A DNA stretch of 64,000 nucleotides, taken from NCBI RefSeq assembly GCF_032884065.1, contig NC_088865.1, positions 50,882,489 through 50,946,488 on the forward strand, read 5' to 3'. Position 1 is the stretch's first letter. Each line of letters starts with the position of its first letter. Shown here piece by piece: positions 38,738 through 49,620 of the stretch. The translations under genes were made by a program, and so were the position numbers. Origin of the DNA: Artemia franciscana. Taxonomy: Eukaryota; Arthropoda; Branchiopoda; Anostraca; Artemiidae. The notes under the pieces were generated by a model. That model worked only from the letters and a program-made list of their open reading frames with translations. It had not been told where the DNA came from and did no database searches.

Positions 38738-39800
38738 TTGCATAGGACGATCGTTTCGACAGAAGTTCACGAAGAATTCGGCATTTCATTGAGAATGACA
38801 CATGATTGCCTTGACAGTTCGGACATTTTGGTGCAGCCTGGCACGGAGAATCAGGCGAGGATTCATGTTTCCCTGCACAATGGGAGCAGCATTTTTCTTT
38901 ATGACAATTTGATTTTAAGTGATTTGATGATTGGCAATTATAACAGCATTTGGGTGGGCGTTGGAATTCGTAAACTCGATATATCTCATACCAAGTCGAA
39001 GTGCATTAGCGAGCGCAACAGCGTTTTCAAAAAACACTCTAACAGCCAAAGAATTGCCTATTCGTTTCGCATGAGTAATATTACCGCAATCAATTAACAT
39101 CCCCTCATCAAAATTGGTCGGTATACCTTTAATGATTCCAATATATTTCGTTTCTTTTACTTTGACGTCACAATCTCTCATTACAGACGGAACGGCATTG
39201 CAAAAGTTCCTTGCAGCAATCTTGTCAATACGTACCACCAGCTTATCGCCAGAGGGCTTAATGCTATGAATACATTCATGACCTGGAATAGAGTCTATTA
39301 TTTCGCGACGCTTGGCAGGATCATTTAGTTCCGATGGGACTTTAGAAATAACAACGGTCGTCAGATCGTGATTCAATGACTGAGGGCCAGGGCTGCTAAG
39401 AGGGGGGAATTTAAGATCATACGACGAAATCTTCTCACGAATTTGCTTAAGTTCTGAACCAATACTTACACGCTTTGAGGCGAAGCTAGAATAAGCCACA
39501 GCCGGAATAACAGGAACCTCGGTAGGCAAAATAATCACGTATGTAGGCAAAGACAAATTTTCACTGTCGCAGTTCTGGAAGATTTCCATCATGCCCTTAA
39601 TGTGACGGTAATTAGCTTGATCGCCTTGGCGTCTTTGCACACGTTCACCCTCGAAAACACGAGACCAAAGTTCTATTTTAGCCGCCATAATAGACTTCTC
39701 ATCGAAAAAAGCAACAGCATGGTTAGCAATAACTTCATCACTTACTCCTTCTTTAAGATTAGATTGAACACCGACGAATTTACATTATCAACAAATATGG
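38738..39800 (-). pseudogene. LINE ORF1 (gag-like) with CCHC zinc knuckles
   Basis: The open frame at 39688-38915 (257 codons) begins within KEGVSDEVIANHAVAFFDEK, which extends upstream to about 39765, so the true start is further 5'. It contains VVISKVPSELNDPAKR and VMRDCDVKVKETKYIGIIKG, typical of the gag-like RNA-binding ORF1 of I/Jockey-group LINEs. After a frameshift near 38950 the minus strand reads CYNCQSSNHLKSNC (a canonical CX2CX4HX4C knuckle), CSHCAGKHESSPDSPC and CPNCQGNHVSFSMKC. It pairs with ORF2 at 34316-37028. The plus-strand ORF at 38738-39097 is its shadow. Confidence 0.85.
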
Positions 39801-40084
39801 ACAATTAGCCAAAGTCCAAAATCAAATCAGTTTATTACTCACCATGCTGTCAAACAGCTGACCTAACATCCGATAAAATTAGTTTCAAAATAATCCTTTA
39901 CAAAGTAACTGAATTCGTTATTTTCAGTGTGAGATAGTGTCTTGCTCTCTCTTTTTCCGTCTGAATTTTACGCATGGAGTGGTTAAGCGTAATTATGCGG
40001 GGAAAATTTTCACCGGGATTGAATTATCTAGAAGATATATCCGTGGGGAGGGCGATTTCTCCGGGGGCCATTATTTAAAAAACG

Positions 40085-40440
40085 ATCAAAAATTAAATGA
40101 AAAAATCAAGTTTTTTCTGCTGAAAGTAGGGAGCAACATTAAAACTTATAACGAACAGAAATTATTAAGGGTATGAAGGGGATTACTCCCTTCTCAACAA
40201 CTTGCTCTTTACGCTAAATATTGAATTTTGCGCAAATTCTTTTAGAACGACTCGTGAAATACAAGGGTCGTTCAATTAGAACAATAAGAAGCTTTTAAAA
40301 GTACTTAAAAAAAATTGAACGTGCAGAGCGAGGTGTTGAGGAGGGGGAAATCCCCTTCATATACACAATAATTTCTGTTTGTTTTAAGTTTTAATGTTGC
40401 TCCTTATTTTCAGTTGAAAAGACTTGATTTTTATCATTTA
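40085..40440. mobile_element. F2 foldback element, diverged copy
   Basis: Left arm: aattaaatgaaaaaatcaag ... cttgctctttacgctaaata. Right arm: gagcgaggtgttgaggaggg ... cagttgaaaagacttgattt, ending in atttaatt. The arms are about 75-80 percent alike by eye, with a loop of about 100 bp. It is an older member than 38438-38735. Confidence 0.75.
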
Positions 40441-40451
40441 ATTAAACTTAG

Positions 40452-40522
40452 GCATCGGACTTGTGATTCACAAGTCCGATGCTTAATTTTATGCTCTTCG
40501 CAAGTTGTGAAGAGCGTAAAAT
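40452..40522. other. Two adjacent perfect or near-perfect hairpins
   Basis: The first is gcatcggacttgtga (40452-40466), its exact inverse at 40468-40482, and a single central base. The second is attttatgctcttc paired with gaagagcgtaaaat (40486-40522) with one mismatch. They directly follow an F2 foldback copy. No terminator-like T run or gene context explains them. Confidence 0.7.
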
Positions 40523-40764
40523 TATCTCTACAAGCCCCGAGGTTGATCAATAGCGTTGGATGGCGTTGAATATACATCTAGTTTAGTTTTCCCCGCAACT
40601 AATCGATACAGCGTGGACAATTCTAAATCCATTGGGTGACAGCACATAAATTTGGAATTTATATAAATATATAAATTTTCTTTGGAAAATTTATGGTATC
40701 AGCAATGCTGAAATGATTTAGGAAGATAGAAGTTGCGGGTTCAAGGGGGGAAGCGAAGAAAATA

Positions 40765-40890
40765 ATATAATAATAATAATTTAATAATAATAATAATAAT
40801 AATAATAATATAATAATAATATATAGTAATAATAATAATAATATAATAATAATATATATAATAATAATAATGATAATTAATAATAATAAT
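40765..40890. repeat. (TAA)n microsatellite
   Basis: Imperfect ataataataat repeats with a few tatata and tgata interruptions. It may be the remains of a LINE tail. Confidence 0.9.
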
Positions 40891-41140
40891 CGAAGAAGAT
40901 AAAGATAATCTGTGACGCAGAATAGGACTAATCAGAGTTTTGATTTATCAGCATTCTTAAGAATTTTCCAGTGTTGCACATAAATGTGGCAGCACAGTGT
41001 GGCAGCACAACTGAGCTAAAAAGCTACAAAAGAAGGTGGTGGTTAAAAGTGGCTTATTCGTGACAAAGTATATATAATATAGACCGGCTCGACGTTCAAT
41101 GTGAGCTGATGGAAGTTGATGTTTATAGTTTATCGAGGAG

Positions 41141-41308
41141 CCACTTTGAAAGTAGAAAGTTACACATATGCTAAATCTCGTAGGATTTCTTGTCACCAAC
41201 TGGATTAAATTCAAAAGCTCTTTCTAAAGATTCAACCAGGAAGGGACAAAAAAGAATTATTTCTAATACCTAATAAGAAGTTTTCAAGATAGTTTTTAGT
41301 TAAAGTTT
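41141..41308 (-). pseudogene. Partial duplicate of METTL25 exon 1
   Basis: These 168 bp align to 41929-42108 of METTL25 exon 1 (180 bp), with roughly a dozen substitutions and one 12-bp deletion. On the minus strand it reads VESLERAFEFNPVGDKKSYE, then I and a stop where the real exon has Gln (CAG to TAG), then HMCNFLLSKW. It is bounded on one side by foldback/family-D type sequence (atatgcaaatttcgttttaa at 41321). It has no splice signals at its edges, so it is a broken copy within METTL25 intron 1. Confidence 0.9.
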
Positions 41309-41630
41309 TAAAAGTAAATTAATATGCAAATTTCGTTTTAATTGTTCATGTGCGGAGAGCCAAAATCAAAACATGCATTAATCCAAAAACGTTCAGAAAT
41401 TAAATTAAATTTTTTTTTTAACTGAAAGTAAGGAGTGACATTAAAACGTAAAACGAAAAGAAATTACTCCGTATATGAAAGGATCTGTTCCTTCCTCAAC
41501 GCCCCGCTTTTTACACTAAAGTTTTTTACTGTTTTAAAAAGTAGAGTTGAGAGAAAGAGTCACACTTTAGCGTAAAGAGGGGGCGTTGAGGGGGGACAGA
41601 CCCTTTCATATACGGAGTAAATAAATTAAG
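41309..41630. mobile_element. F2 foldback element with its left flank
   Basis: The flank 'atatgcaaatttcgtttt...gttcagaaattaaat' (41321-41405) is the same as at 38361-38445. It is followed by arms aactgaaagtaaggagtgac ... caacgccccgctttttacac and tttagcgtaaagagggggcg ... tatacggagtaa. The distal part of the right arm is missing. It sits just inside intron 1, about 150 bp from the exon 1 donor. Confidence 0.75.
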
Positions 41631-41775
41631 GACACACAGGTAAGTATGACAGAATCCTATAGTTCAGAAGAGAAATAATTACTTCCAGTTCTACAGGAAA
41701 TCTAATTTTATTCCAAGAGCGTTCTTAAGTTTTACTGAATATTCAAATATTCAACAAGGAGAAATATCAACTAAC

Positions 41776-42339
41776 CTTGACATATTTCTCTCTTGTCGTA
41801 TTTTCTGTTTCATTCAAATTCATAACATCAAGTCCCACAACTCTCCAACCACTAATAGCAGAAAGCGTTTGTCCTAAAAGTCCTTTTCCTGATCCAATAT
41901 CCAGAACACTATCCAAATCTTCTCTTTTCCACTTTGAAAGTAGAATGTTACACACATGCTGAATCTCGTAGGATTTCTTGTCACCAACTGGATTAAATTC
42001 AAAAGCTCTTTCTAAAGATTCAACCTGGAATATCTTTGAAAGAGACAAAAACGAATTATTTCTAATACCCGATAAAAAGTTTTCAAGATAGTTTTTAGTC
42101 AAAGTTTTCACATTAGAAAACTGAAAGTCACTTTTGAATGATGCTTGCTTCATTAAAAACAAAGGAATGTCTCCTGGCTTATGGATACAATCTAAAGATA
42201 ATTTCATTTCATCCGTTAATACCGTTTTATGATATTCATGGCTGAAATAATGAACCATGTGGCAATTTGCCAAAACAGAGTAGTTTTCAAGGAAATCAGC
42301 AACATTTTCCAAAGCAGCTCTTACTTCGTTTACTGACAT
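41776..42339 (-). CDS. METTL25: METTL25 exon 1 (start codon, SAM-binding motif)
   Basis: First coding exon of a five-exon gene (42339-41776, 31366-31078, 22417-22278, 21067-20894, 17282-17058), totalling 463 codons with consistent phases. ATG at 42339 opens 188 codons; the donor is AAG|GTTAGTTGA at 41776/41775. Residues 145-153, VLDIGSGKG, are motif I of class I SAM-dependent methyltransferases, and D171 in VVGLD is the expected acidic residue after strand 2. FNPVGDKKSYEIQHV (115-129) corresponds to the family's conserved 'MxxKKxHEV' segment. METTL25 proteins are predicted methyltransferases related to METTL25B/RRNAD1; I know of no firmly established substrate. The length is nearer METTL25B (about 475) than human METTL25 (about 600), but the motifs in exons 2, 3 and 5 favour METTL25. 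The start lies 398 bp downstream of the LTO1 stop on the same strand. Confidence 0.93.
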
Positions 42340-42737
42340 GTTCAGAGAATAGAGCTTTTGAAAATATTATTGTCTAACAACTAATCTTAGTAGGCTGTGG
42401 ACAGCGTAGGTGATGGAGTACTCGCACTAATACTGTGATGAATTGTTGGTAACATACTGAAATGTGTTCCCGTTTTGCACAAAACTTAGCACATAGTAGC
42501 CAGCGACGAAAATACATTAGTTAATTAACAGAAATGTTTCGGTTGGTAAACTAAAGAACCAATATTAAAGTAATCATAAACCTCAATATGAAAGCAAAAT
42601 TTGAATCCTTGGCTAGCGGATAGTATTCTTAAGTTGCAACTTGCCTTTATTTTATTTTGATAGCAATAGAATCTACCCTGGAAACTATGTTCCCAATCTT
42701 GATCTGCTTAGTTGGGATTATAGCATATCTTGATACA
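42340..42737. promoter_or_regulatory. LTO1-METTL25 intergenic region
   Basis: This 398-bp interval must hold the LTO1 3' UTR and whatever promoter METTL25 has. On the minus strand two overlapping AATAAA hexamers lie at 42656-42651 and 42651-42646, about 80 bp after the LTO1 stop. No TATA box or other core element stands out upstream of the METTL25 ATG. Confidence 0.5.
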
Positions 42738-43057
42738 TCAAAAATCGCGATCAGAACTATTACTCGTACTAACACATTTAAAGCCCATAAAAACTGAAAG
42801 TTTTTTAAACTTGCTTCGCACCAAAGTTAACACTTCACTTTCTTCAGTAAATTCCAAAACATTGACTTTATCTAATAATGCTACTATATCACTGGCAACT
42901 TTTTTGGCACTTTGACTAGAATCTTGGGAAAGACAAACTGAAGCCACTCCTTTATAGTAACCAAATTCAGCACCAATATCAAAACCATGAACAAGACCTA
43001 TTTTTTCACCAGCCAATTTGCCTTCAGCTTCACCGTCGTGGAAACCTTCTACATAAC
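42738..43057 (-). CDS. LTO1: LTO1 exon 2 (deca-GX3 motif and C-terminus)
   Basis: LTO1 (ORAOV1) forms a complex with YAE1 that brings ABCE1/Rli1 to the cytosolic Fe-S targeting machinery. The acceptor cttttttttctag (to 43058) starts the exon with two bases of a split Gly codon. From that Gly the protein has glycine at every fourth position ten times (G-YVE-G-FHD-G-EAE-G-KLA-G and on to GYYKG), the deca-GX3 motif that defines YAE1/LTO1 proteins. A helical C-terminal half follows (DIVALLDKVNVLEFTEES, RSKFKKLSVFMGF). The last residues are Asp-Phe. Acidic-aromatic C-termini are the targeting-complex recognition signal of Fe-S client adaptors, and human LTO1 ends Ser-Phe. The stop TGA is at 42740-42738. 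It joins in phase to the exon at 60263-60338. Confidence 0.92.
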
Positions 43058-43061
43058 CTAG

Positions 43062-44165
43062 AAAAAAAAGTTACAAGACACTTTTTTTTAAGAGAGTTAA
43101 CTTCAGAAACCGTTCTCTATAATTCATAGAAGAAACAGAGGATTGTGCAGTCGTCACGTGCACACCTCTTATGTCAAGGGGGGTTGATTTACAAAATAAA
43201 AGAGAAGAACTGCGGCATGACTAATTGAATATCCTTCCCAGAATTGGGTTAACTTAGTAGGCACCAAAATTGAACTTGTTTAGAAACAAACTGCAAAAAG
43301 ACAAGTTAATGAGCAGGTATACAATACAGGATCGTATCATGGAATTTTTTTATCTTAAGGTGTTTTAAACAAGGATTTTTTGGAGGAGGGGGAGGGTTGT
43401 TGAAACTCCGTAATATAGCTGGCTAGTGACCCTAGGAATGACAGTGTTACAGAAATAGATTATCTTGCAGCAATAGTTTTACTTTCAGCAAAGTACAAAC
43501 GACATTCTAGCAAAAACAAATCAGGTCAAGAGGGTTGCAATACCTTTACAATCACAGTAATTGCTGTCAGTTTTTACGCTCTTTTTGGAGGTGGGAATCA
43601 ATATTAATTTGGGCTTCCTTATAATTTTTTAATTTCTTAGAAAAAGTAACTTAGCCACTCATTTCACAGACCTATCCTGCTCACCGATCTAATTAAATCC
43701 AAGAAAAATATTAACCAAAAGGTTCAGAGCATCGATTGTATCATTTTTGCCTCTATTTTTCATACCAGTTATAGTCAGAACATGTTTTATCAACAGGCTA
43801 AAAACCCGGATTGGAACCTGATTTCATCGATTACGTTCAGCTTGTTGCTTGCTGGAGCCGCCCACACGCGCAGTGGCTTATTAGGCTAAAAATTTCTGTA
43901 CCAGTAGGCATCTGAATATAATATTTTTATAGTACAAGGAGAAACATTTAATTGCCACAAGTTACTAAACACATTTAATATGCATTTAGCGTTTAATATG
44001 CTATAAGGAGGCTAAAGGTTTAATTATAATTGAATAAATAAAATTGAAAAAGTAAAATTCTTTTTACAATAAATAAAATTGAATAAGCAAAAAATTGAAT
44101 TGTGTAATATGTATTTTCATTTCAATGCTATAATAACTGGAAAAGAGAATATTTGTAATATAATT
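43062..44165. other. LTO1 intron, 5'-most unique part; no feature
   Basis: I see no exon, TE coding remnant or strong repeat in this stretch of the LTO1 intron apart from short G runs (about 43380). Confidence 0.4.
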
Positions 44166-45775
44166 CCCTTTCAATGAAGCGACAATGACGCAGTAGGCTT
44201 TAGATTTTTATGGCACTTGGTATTAACCAAGTGACATATAGCAATTGCAAATTCTGTCGGTCTGTCTGTCTATCGGTCGATCGGTCCTGGTTTTGCTACT
44301 TTAGACCCTTCTAGGTAAGCTAAGACGATGAAATTTGGCAGGCGTATCAGGGACCGGGCCAGATTAAATTAGAAATAGTCGTTTTCCTGATTTTACCATC
44401 TGGGGGGGGGGAGGTGGGGGCCAGTTAATTCGGAAAAAATAGAAAAAATGAAGTATTTTTAACTTACAAACGGTTGATCAGATCTTAATGAAATTTGATA
44501 TTTGGAAGGATATCGTGAGTAAGAGCTTTTAATTTAATCCCGACCGGATCTGATGACATTGGTGGGGGGGAGTTGACAGGGGCAAACCTAAACTCTTGGA
44601 AAAACCCCTAGAGTGGAGGGATCGGGATGAAACTAGGTGGGAAAAATAAGCACAAGTCCAAGATACATGATTGACATAACTGGAACAGATTCACTCTCTT
44701 TGGGGGGGGGGGTTTAATTCTGAAAAATTAGAAAAAATGACGTATTTTTAACTTACGAACGGCTGGTCGAATCTCCATGAAATTTGATATTTAGAAGGAT
44801 ATCGTGTCTCAAAGCTCTTATCTTAAATCCCGACCAGATCTGGTGACATTGGGGGGAGTTGGGGGGGATCTAAAATCATGGAAAACGCTTAGATTGGAGG
44901 GATCGGGATGAAACTTAGTGGGAAAAATAAACAGAAGCCTTAGATACGAGATTGACATAATTGGAACGGATCAGCTCAATTGGGGGGGGGAGGGTAATGA
45001 AACTTGATATATATAGAAGGATCTTATGTCTCAGATGCTTCATTTTCAACTTGAATTGGATCCAGGGACATAGGGGGTTGGAGGAGGGAAACAGAAATCT
45101 TGCAAAACGCTTAGAGTGGAGAGATCGGGATGAAACTTGATGGGAAGAATAAGCACAAGTTCTAGATACATGATTGACATAATTGGAACGGATCCGTTCT
45201 CTTTGGAGGAGCGGGGGGGGGTGTTAATTTGGAAAAATTAGAAAAATTGAGGTATTTTTAACTTAAGAACGGGTGACCGGATCTTAATGAAATTTAATAT
45301 TAAGAAGGAGTTCATGTCTCAGAACTCTTATTTCAAATCCCGGTCAGATCTGTTGACATTGGGGGGAGTTGGAGGGGGAAATCTTGGAAAACACTTGGAG
45401 TGGAGGATCGGGATGAAGCTTGCTGGATAGAATAAGCAAATGTCCTTGATACGTGATTGACGTAACCGTACTGGATTCGCTCTCTTTGGTGGAGTTGTGG
45501 GGAGGGGTTCAGTGATTTGGCGAGTTTGGTGCTTCTGGACGTGCTAGGACGATGAAAATTGGTAGGCGTGTCAGGGAGCTGCACAAATTGACTGATGAAG
45601 TCGTTTCTCAGATTCGACCATTTGGGGGGCTAAAGGGAGAGGAAAAATTAAAAAAAATGAGGTATTTATAACTTACGAGTGGGTGATCGGATCTTAATGA
45701 ATTTTGATATTTAGAAGGACATCGTGACTCAGAGCTCTTATTTTAAATCCTGACCGGCATTAAGCCTCTGATTTT
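44166..45775. repeat. Diverged tandem array, about 290-bp unit
   Basis: The array opens with 'aatgacgcagtaggctttag' and a small hairpin cacttgg-tattaa-ccaagtg (44214-44233), then gtctgtctgtctatcggtcg. The core phrase aatgaaatttgatattt recurs at about 44487, 44777, 44993, 45286 and 45696. Each is followed by 'cccgaccggatctg', 'tggagggatcgggatgaaac' and a G run. Unit lengths vary (216-410 bp) because of internal deletions. The hairpin-containing opening phrase partly recurs at about 46111. Confidence 0.8.
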
Positions 45776-46715
45776 CCTTTTAAATCAATCTATTGATTCT
45801 TAGAATTTTATTAGAGCTCATACCATATGAGCTCTTAGCTCTTCTTGCCTCGTCACAAATGCCATATGAGCTCTTAGCTCTTGTTTTAAGTTAGGAAAGG
45901 AGGCAGTAGCTAAATTCTTGTTTGTACTGAAACTGAACTTGTCGTGAACGGTCTTGGAAGTTAAAGTAAATATTTGATATATAATGATGTCAACTGCTGA
46001 AAAGCCAATCAGTTCAAAATTTTATTTTACTATAATTCCACTTTTTATTTTCCGTGTTGTAATAAGTACGTAAGAACATGTTTGGAATAAAGCACCATTT
46101 TCGGTAAAGCGCCAATGACGCAGTAGGTTTCTGAATTTTACAGTTAGAGAAGGAGGCAGTACCCATGCTCTTCTTTAAATTGATTTTTGTTCATTTCACC
46201 TTTGATTCGTATAATTTTATTAAAGCTTTATTCATTTTAAGGTTTATTTATTCATTTATGTTAGTACATGTATGTTAGTTTGCTATAATTTTTTATTTAG
46301 TTTCTGTTCGTTTTGGGCTTTATTTATGCTACAATAGTAAAATATTTGTGTCCGTATTAAGCTTGATTTGCATATTCAATTTTAGCTGAACTCGTTTTAA
46401 GATTTATTTATTCATTTATATTAGTGCAACAAAAGAATAAAAACCAAAGCAATACGAAACCGGAAGAATGGAAAAACAAGAACAGTAAAAGAAAAGATAA
46501 GAAAACTAGAAACTATATTAAAAAAAAGAAAACCAAAAACAATTGACCCCCCTCCGCTCCGGCACAAAAAAAGAGAACCAAAAAGTATTTAACCTACTCC
46601 CACCTCATTCAGGTAATAAAAACCCAGTGTAGTGCAGGTTAGATTTTAATTACGTTTAGTTTTATTGAAGAGTAATCCTGATTTTCCCCTTCTTTTCTTC
46701 ATTTGATCAGTTGCA
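45776..46715. other. No gene; short direct repeats
   Basis: The phrase catatgagctcttagctctt occurs at about 45826 and again at about 45861. AT-rich otherwise. LTO1 intron. Confidence 0.4.
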
Positions 46716-46719
46716 ATTC

Positions 46720-47560
46720 TTTTTTTCTTATTGTTAGACGTTTCTGTACCTAGTTTGACGCATCTAAAGATATTAGCGGTCCCTTTTTTTTTAACTTTCC
46801 TTGTCCCTTTTTCGGTGACCGGCGTTTACCCCCCCCCCCCTCCGGAAAAACACGGAAAATACCTCTCCTGGAAAATATCACCCGACACAGCTTGTTGGTC
46901 ACCAATCCCTTTGGATTTCAAAAAAAGGACTAGAACTCTCAATTTCTGATCTAATGAGCACATTCCGAAGTTTCTTTGACCTTGAGGTGGAGGTGTGGAT
47001 AAAGAAGGGGCAATCCCCCCTGCATGGAATAAATTCTGCTTATTTTGGGGTTTAATGTTTTTCTTTACTTTCAATATACAGCGTGGACCAGAAATATACC
47101 CAAAAATCATGAGGGAGTAGATATCAATTTCACACTTTTGATGCGTTTTGAAAGTTCCTTTTGTATCCCCCCAAAAAAAAATTGCTGTAGAGTACCCTTT
47201 TGCTGGCTTTTGGTTGGGAAACTTTTCACAAAGGGGATTACCAGAATTATTTTAAAACAGTCAGAAAATAAAGTCTTTTTTCAAATAGAAGTGCTCAAGA
47301 AAATTTTTCCCGAGATTGTCCACAAGGAAGTATCTGGGTGGAATTTTCAGCTAGAATAGAATTGTCTTGGGGGAATTTCCTTGAGGGAGGTATTTTTACG
47401 TGAAAAGAGCTTTCCGCGGTGGAATTTTTCCGTGAGAATAGGCATTTTTCATGGAGAAGAGCCAGATTTCCCGGGATTTTTTTAGAGCAATTATAAATTA
47501 AATTTAAAAAACAGTTTATTAGCTGAAATTAGGCTAAGGAGCAACATCAAAACTTAGAAT
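46720..47560. repeat. Dispersed family D copy with F2-like arm
   Basis: It contains a run of about twelve C at 46831, the 'gatctaatgagcac' and 'gaagtttctttgaccttgag' phrases, and ends with the F2-arm phrase 'gctgaaattaggctaaggag' at about 47522. Overlapping ORFs on both strands here are repeat artefacts. Confidence 0.6.
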
Positions 47561-48770
47561 AGACAGAAATTATTACCTATACTTAAGTATAGTCTAGTAT
47601 ATAGTATAGCCTACGTATACTTTAGTATACGTCTACTTTTGATTAATCTTAAGTTTTGACTTTTTGTCCCAATTCTTTGAGAGCGACTCCTGAAACAGAA
47701 TGGCCGTTTTAAACGAATAATAAATTTTTTTTTAATTTCCAATCATTAGTTATGAAAGAGCATCTTCGGGTGCAGAGTGGGGACAGGGGATAGTGTTTGA
47801 AACCACATTGAGGGAGCCTTATTTTCCGGCATGAACTGATTAACAATTAGAAAATAAAATTTAGAAAATTTTAGATTGACTTACGTTAGAGTCAATCTAA
47901 CTCTTACCTCTGCATCGCCTTTGTAAACGTAGCGTTAATCAGCTATGCAAGGGTGGAAAAAAACGTAAATTATGCAAATAAGGGGTACAAAATTTTCCTT
48001 GGGGTCTGACCATAACTGATATAATATATATTGACAAATTTTTATTCCCTGAATTTGTTTCCCTAGCTTCTGGGTACAACAATTAAAACTTGAGGACTAA
48101 AAGTCATATTATTTTAGCTTCAATTCTCCTACAAAACCTAGAAATTCTCATTTGAACACGTTTTAAACTTTGACAAACTTTGACAAAACGTTTTAAACTT
48201 TGACAACTTTGACAAATGTGACACCTATCTTGCACAAAGCAATTTTATTTTTAACTCTTGCTGCAAAAAAAGAATATTTATAAGGTTCTTATGAGATACC
48301 TATAGCATTAGCTATTTCACGGTCTTACAGCCCGGTAATTAGCCAAAAGTAGATAATTAATTACTTGAACCATTTTCGGCAACAATGCAGTTTTCAGGCA
48401 TGCACCATTTTTGGTCACGATACATTTTTCAGACATGCACTATCTGGAGCATCTCCACCGTTTTTGCGACCACATTAAATTTAATTATGCAACTTTTTCT
48501 TGTTACATATCAAGGGGCAAGTTGATCTAGCACACCGTGTGCTAGATAAATCGTTAGACGGTTAATATTTGAACCACAGTCCAATTGTAAAATTCGCTCT
48601 TAAATAAACATCAGTAATAGATAAACTTTGAGAATTATAATTTTTGTTTTTCCTTTTTTTTTGTGTTCCTATGACAGAAGACACTGTCTTGAAAACCTGC
48701 ATTTTTACCACTTATTATGCCATCTATAAAACATGCTAGAAACTTTAAAAATAACCCGTTTATTGTAATA
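47561..48770. other. No gene seen
   Basis: LTO1 intron sequence. There is a small tandem repeat of tagtatag/tacgtata type (47580-47635), a direct repeat of aactttgacaaa at about 48170-48215, and a perfect short palindrome, atctagcacaccgtgtgctagat, centred near 48536. Confidence 0.45.
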
Positions 48771-49290
48771 CTAAATAAAAAGACAAACAAGTTCTTTCAA
48801 CTGAAAGTAAGGAGCAATATTAAAGCTTAAATGAATAGAAATTATTCCACATAAAAGGAGAGTGGCCCCCTCCTAAACACCTCGCTCTTTACGCAAAAGT
48901 ATTAGAGTACTTTAAAAAAGTGTCTTATTCTAATTAAACGGCAGTTGTGTTTCAGGAGTCGTTATTAAAGAATTGGGATAAATGGTCAATCTTTAGCGTG
49001 AAGAGCAAGGAATTTAGGAGGGGGTCACCCATCTCATATAAGACATTTTTTTTTTGTTTTAGTGTTGCTCCTCAGTATCAGTGGATTTTTTTTTTCATTT
49101 AATTTCGAATCGTTTATCAAATAATGCCGGGAAATCTGGATCCCCCTCCGTGGAAAATTTCCTCCTTCAAGAAAATCTTCCATGGACAGCTCCTCCGACG
49201 CAAAATCCCCCCCCCCCCCAAAAAAAATTCTATCCTCGCTGAAAATTCCTACCGGAAAATGTCTTGCATACGTTTCCGCCTGAAAAATTC
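48771..49290. mobile_element. F2 foldback copy plus family D end
   Basis: Left arm: ttcaactgaaagtaaggagc ... cacctcgctctttacgcaaa. Right arm: ctttagcgtgaagagcaagg ... tgttgctcctcagtatcagt. It is followed by a C run and ggaaaatt phrases typical of family D. Confidence 0.7.
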
Positions 49291-49349
49291 TCCTTAGCAT
49301 ACTTTAATTTGAAAAATACTTCGATTTCTGATTGTTTTTCAAATTATAC

Positions 49350-49620
49350 CAGAAATTTGTATTAAAAGAAAAACTTTAATTAAGCCCGTTTACAAGAAAG
49401 GTGATAAGAATGAGTATGGTAATTATAGAGGCATCAGCTTGGGTTCTGTAGGAAGCAAATTTCTGAATATGATGATACTGATTAAACTTAGAGGTGCTAC
49501 AGATAAAGGTTTAATAGAATAACAGCGTGGATTTGGGGAGGGGATAGGATGCACCAGCGGAATTTTCACTCTTAGATTAGTAATTCAGAGGTATCTAAAT
49601 TATCAGTCCCCTTTATATGG
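49350..49620 (+). mobile_element. RTE-like LINE RT fragment
   Basis: The plus strand reads RKTLIKPVYKKGDKNEYGNY, then RGISLGSVGSKFLN, a stop-interrupted QRGFGEGIGCTSGIFTLRLV, and IQRYLNYQSPLYG. This is the N-terminal RT region, immediately upstream of the piece preserved at 23384. LTO1 intron. Confidence 0.75.

Noticed and set aside
38738..39097. 119-codon plus-strand ORF
   Set aside because: It is antisense to the LINE ORF1 knuckle region, which has clear CCHC motifs on the minus strand.
40957..41214. 85-codon minus-strand ORF
   Set aside because: It runs in a different frame through the METTL25 exon 1 duplicate; the real homology is in the frame reading FEFNPVGDKKSYE.
47885..47945. Candidate LTO1 upstream exon with donor-like gtaagagtt on the minus strand
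   Set aside because: The preceding codons show no LTO1 similarity and no start codon in phase, whereas 60263-60338 fits in phase, length and content.
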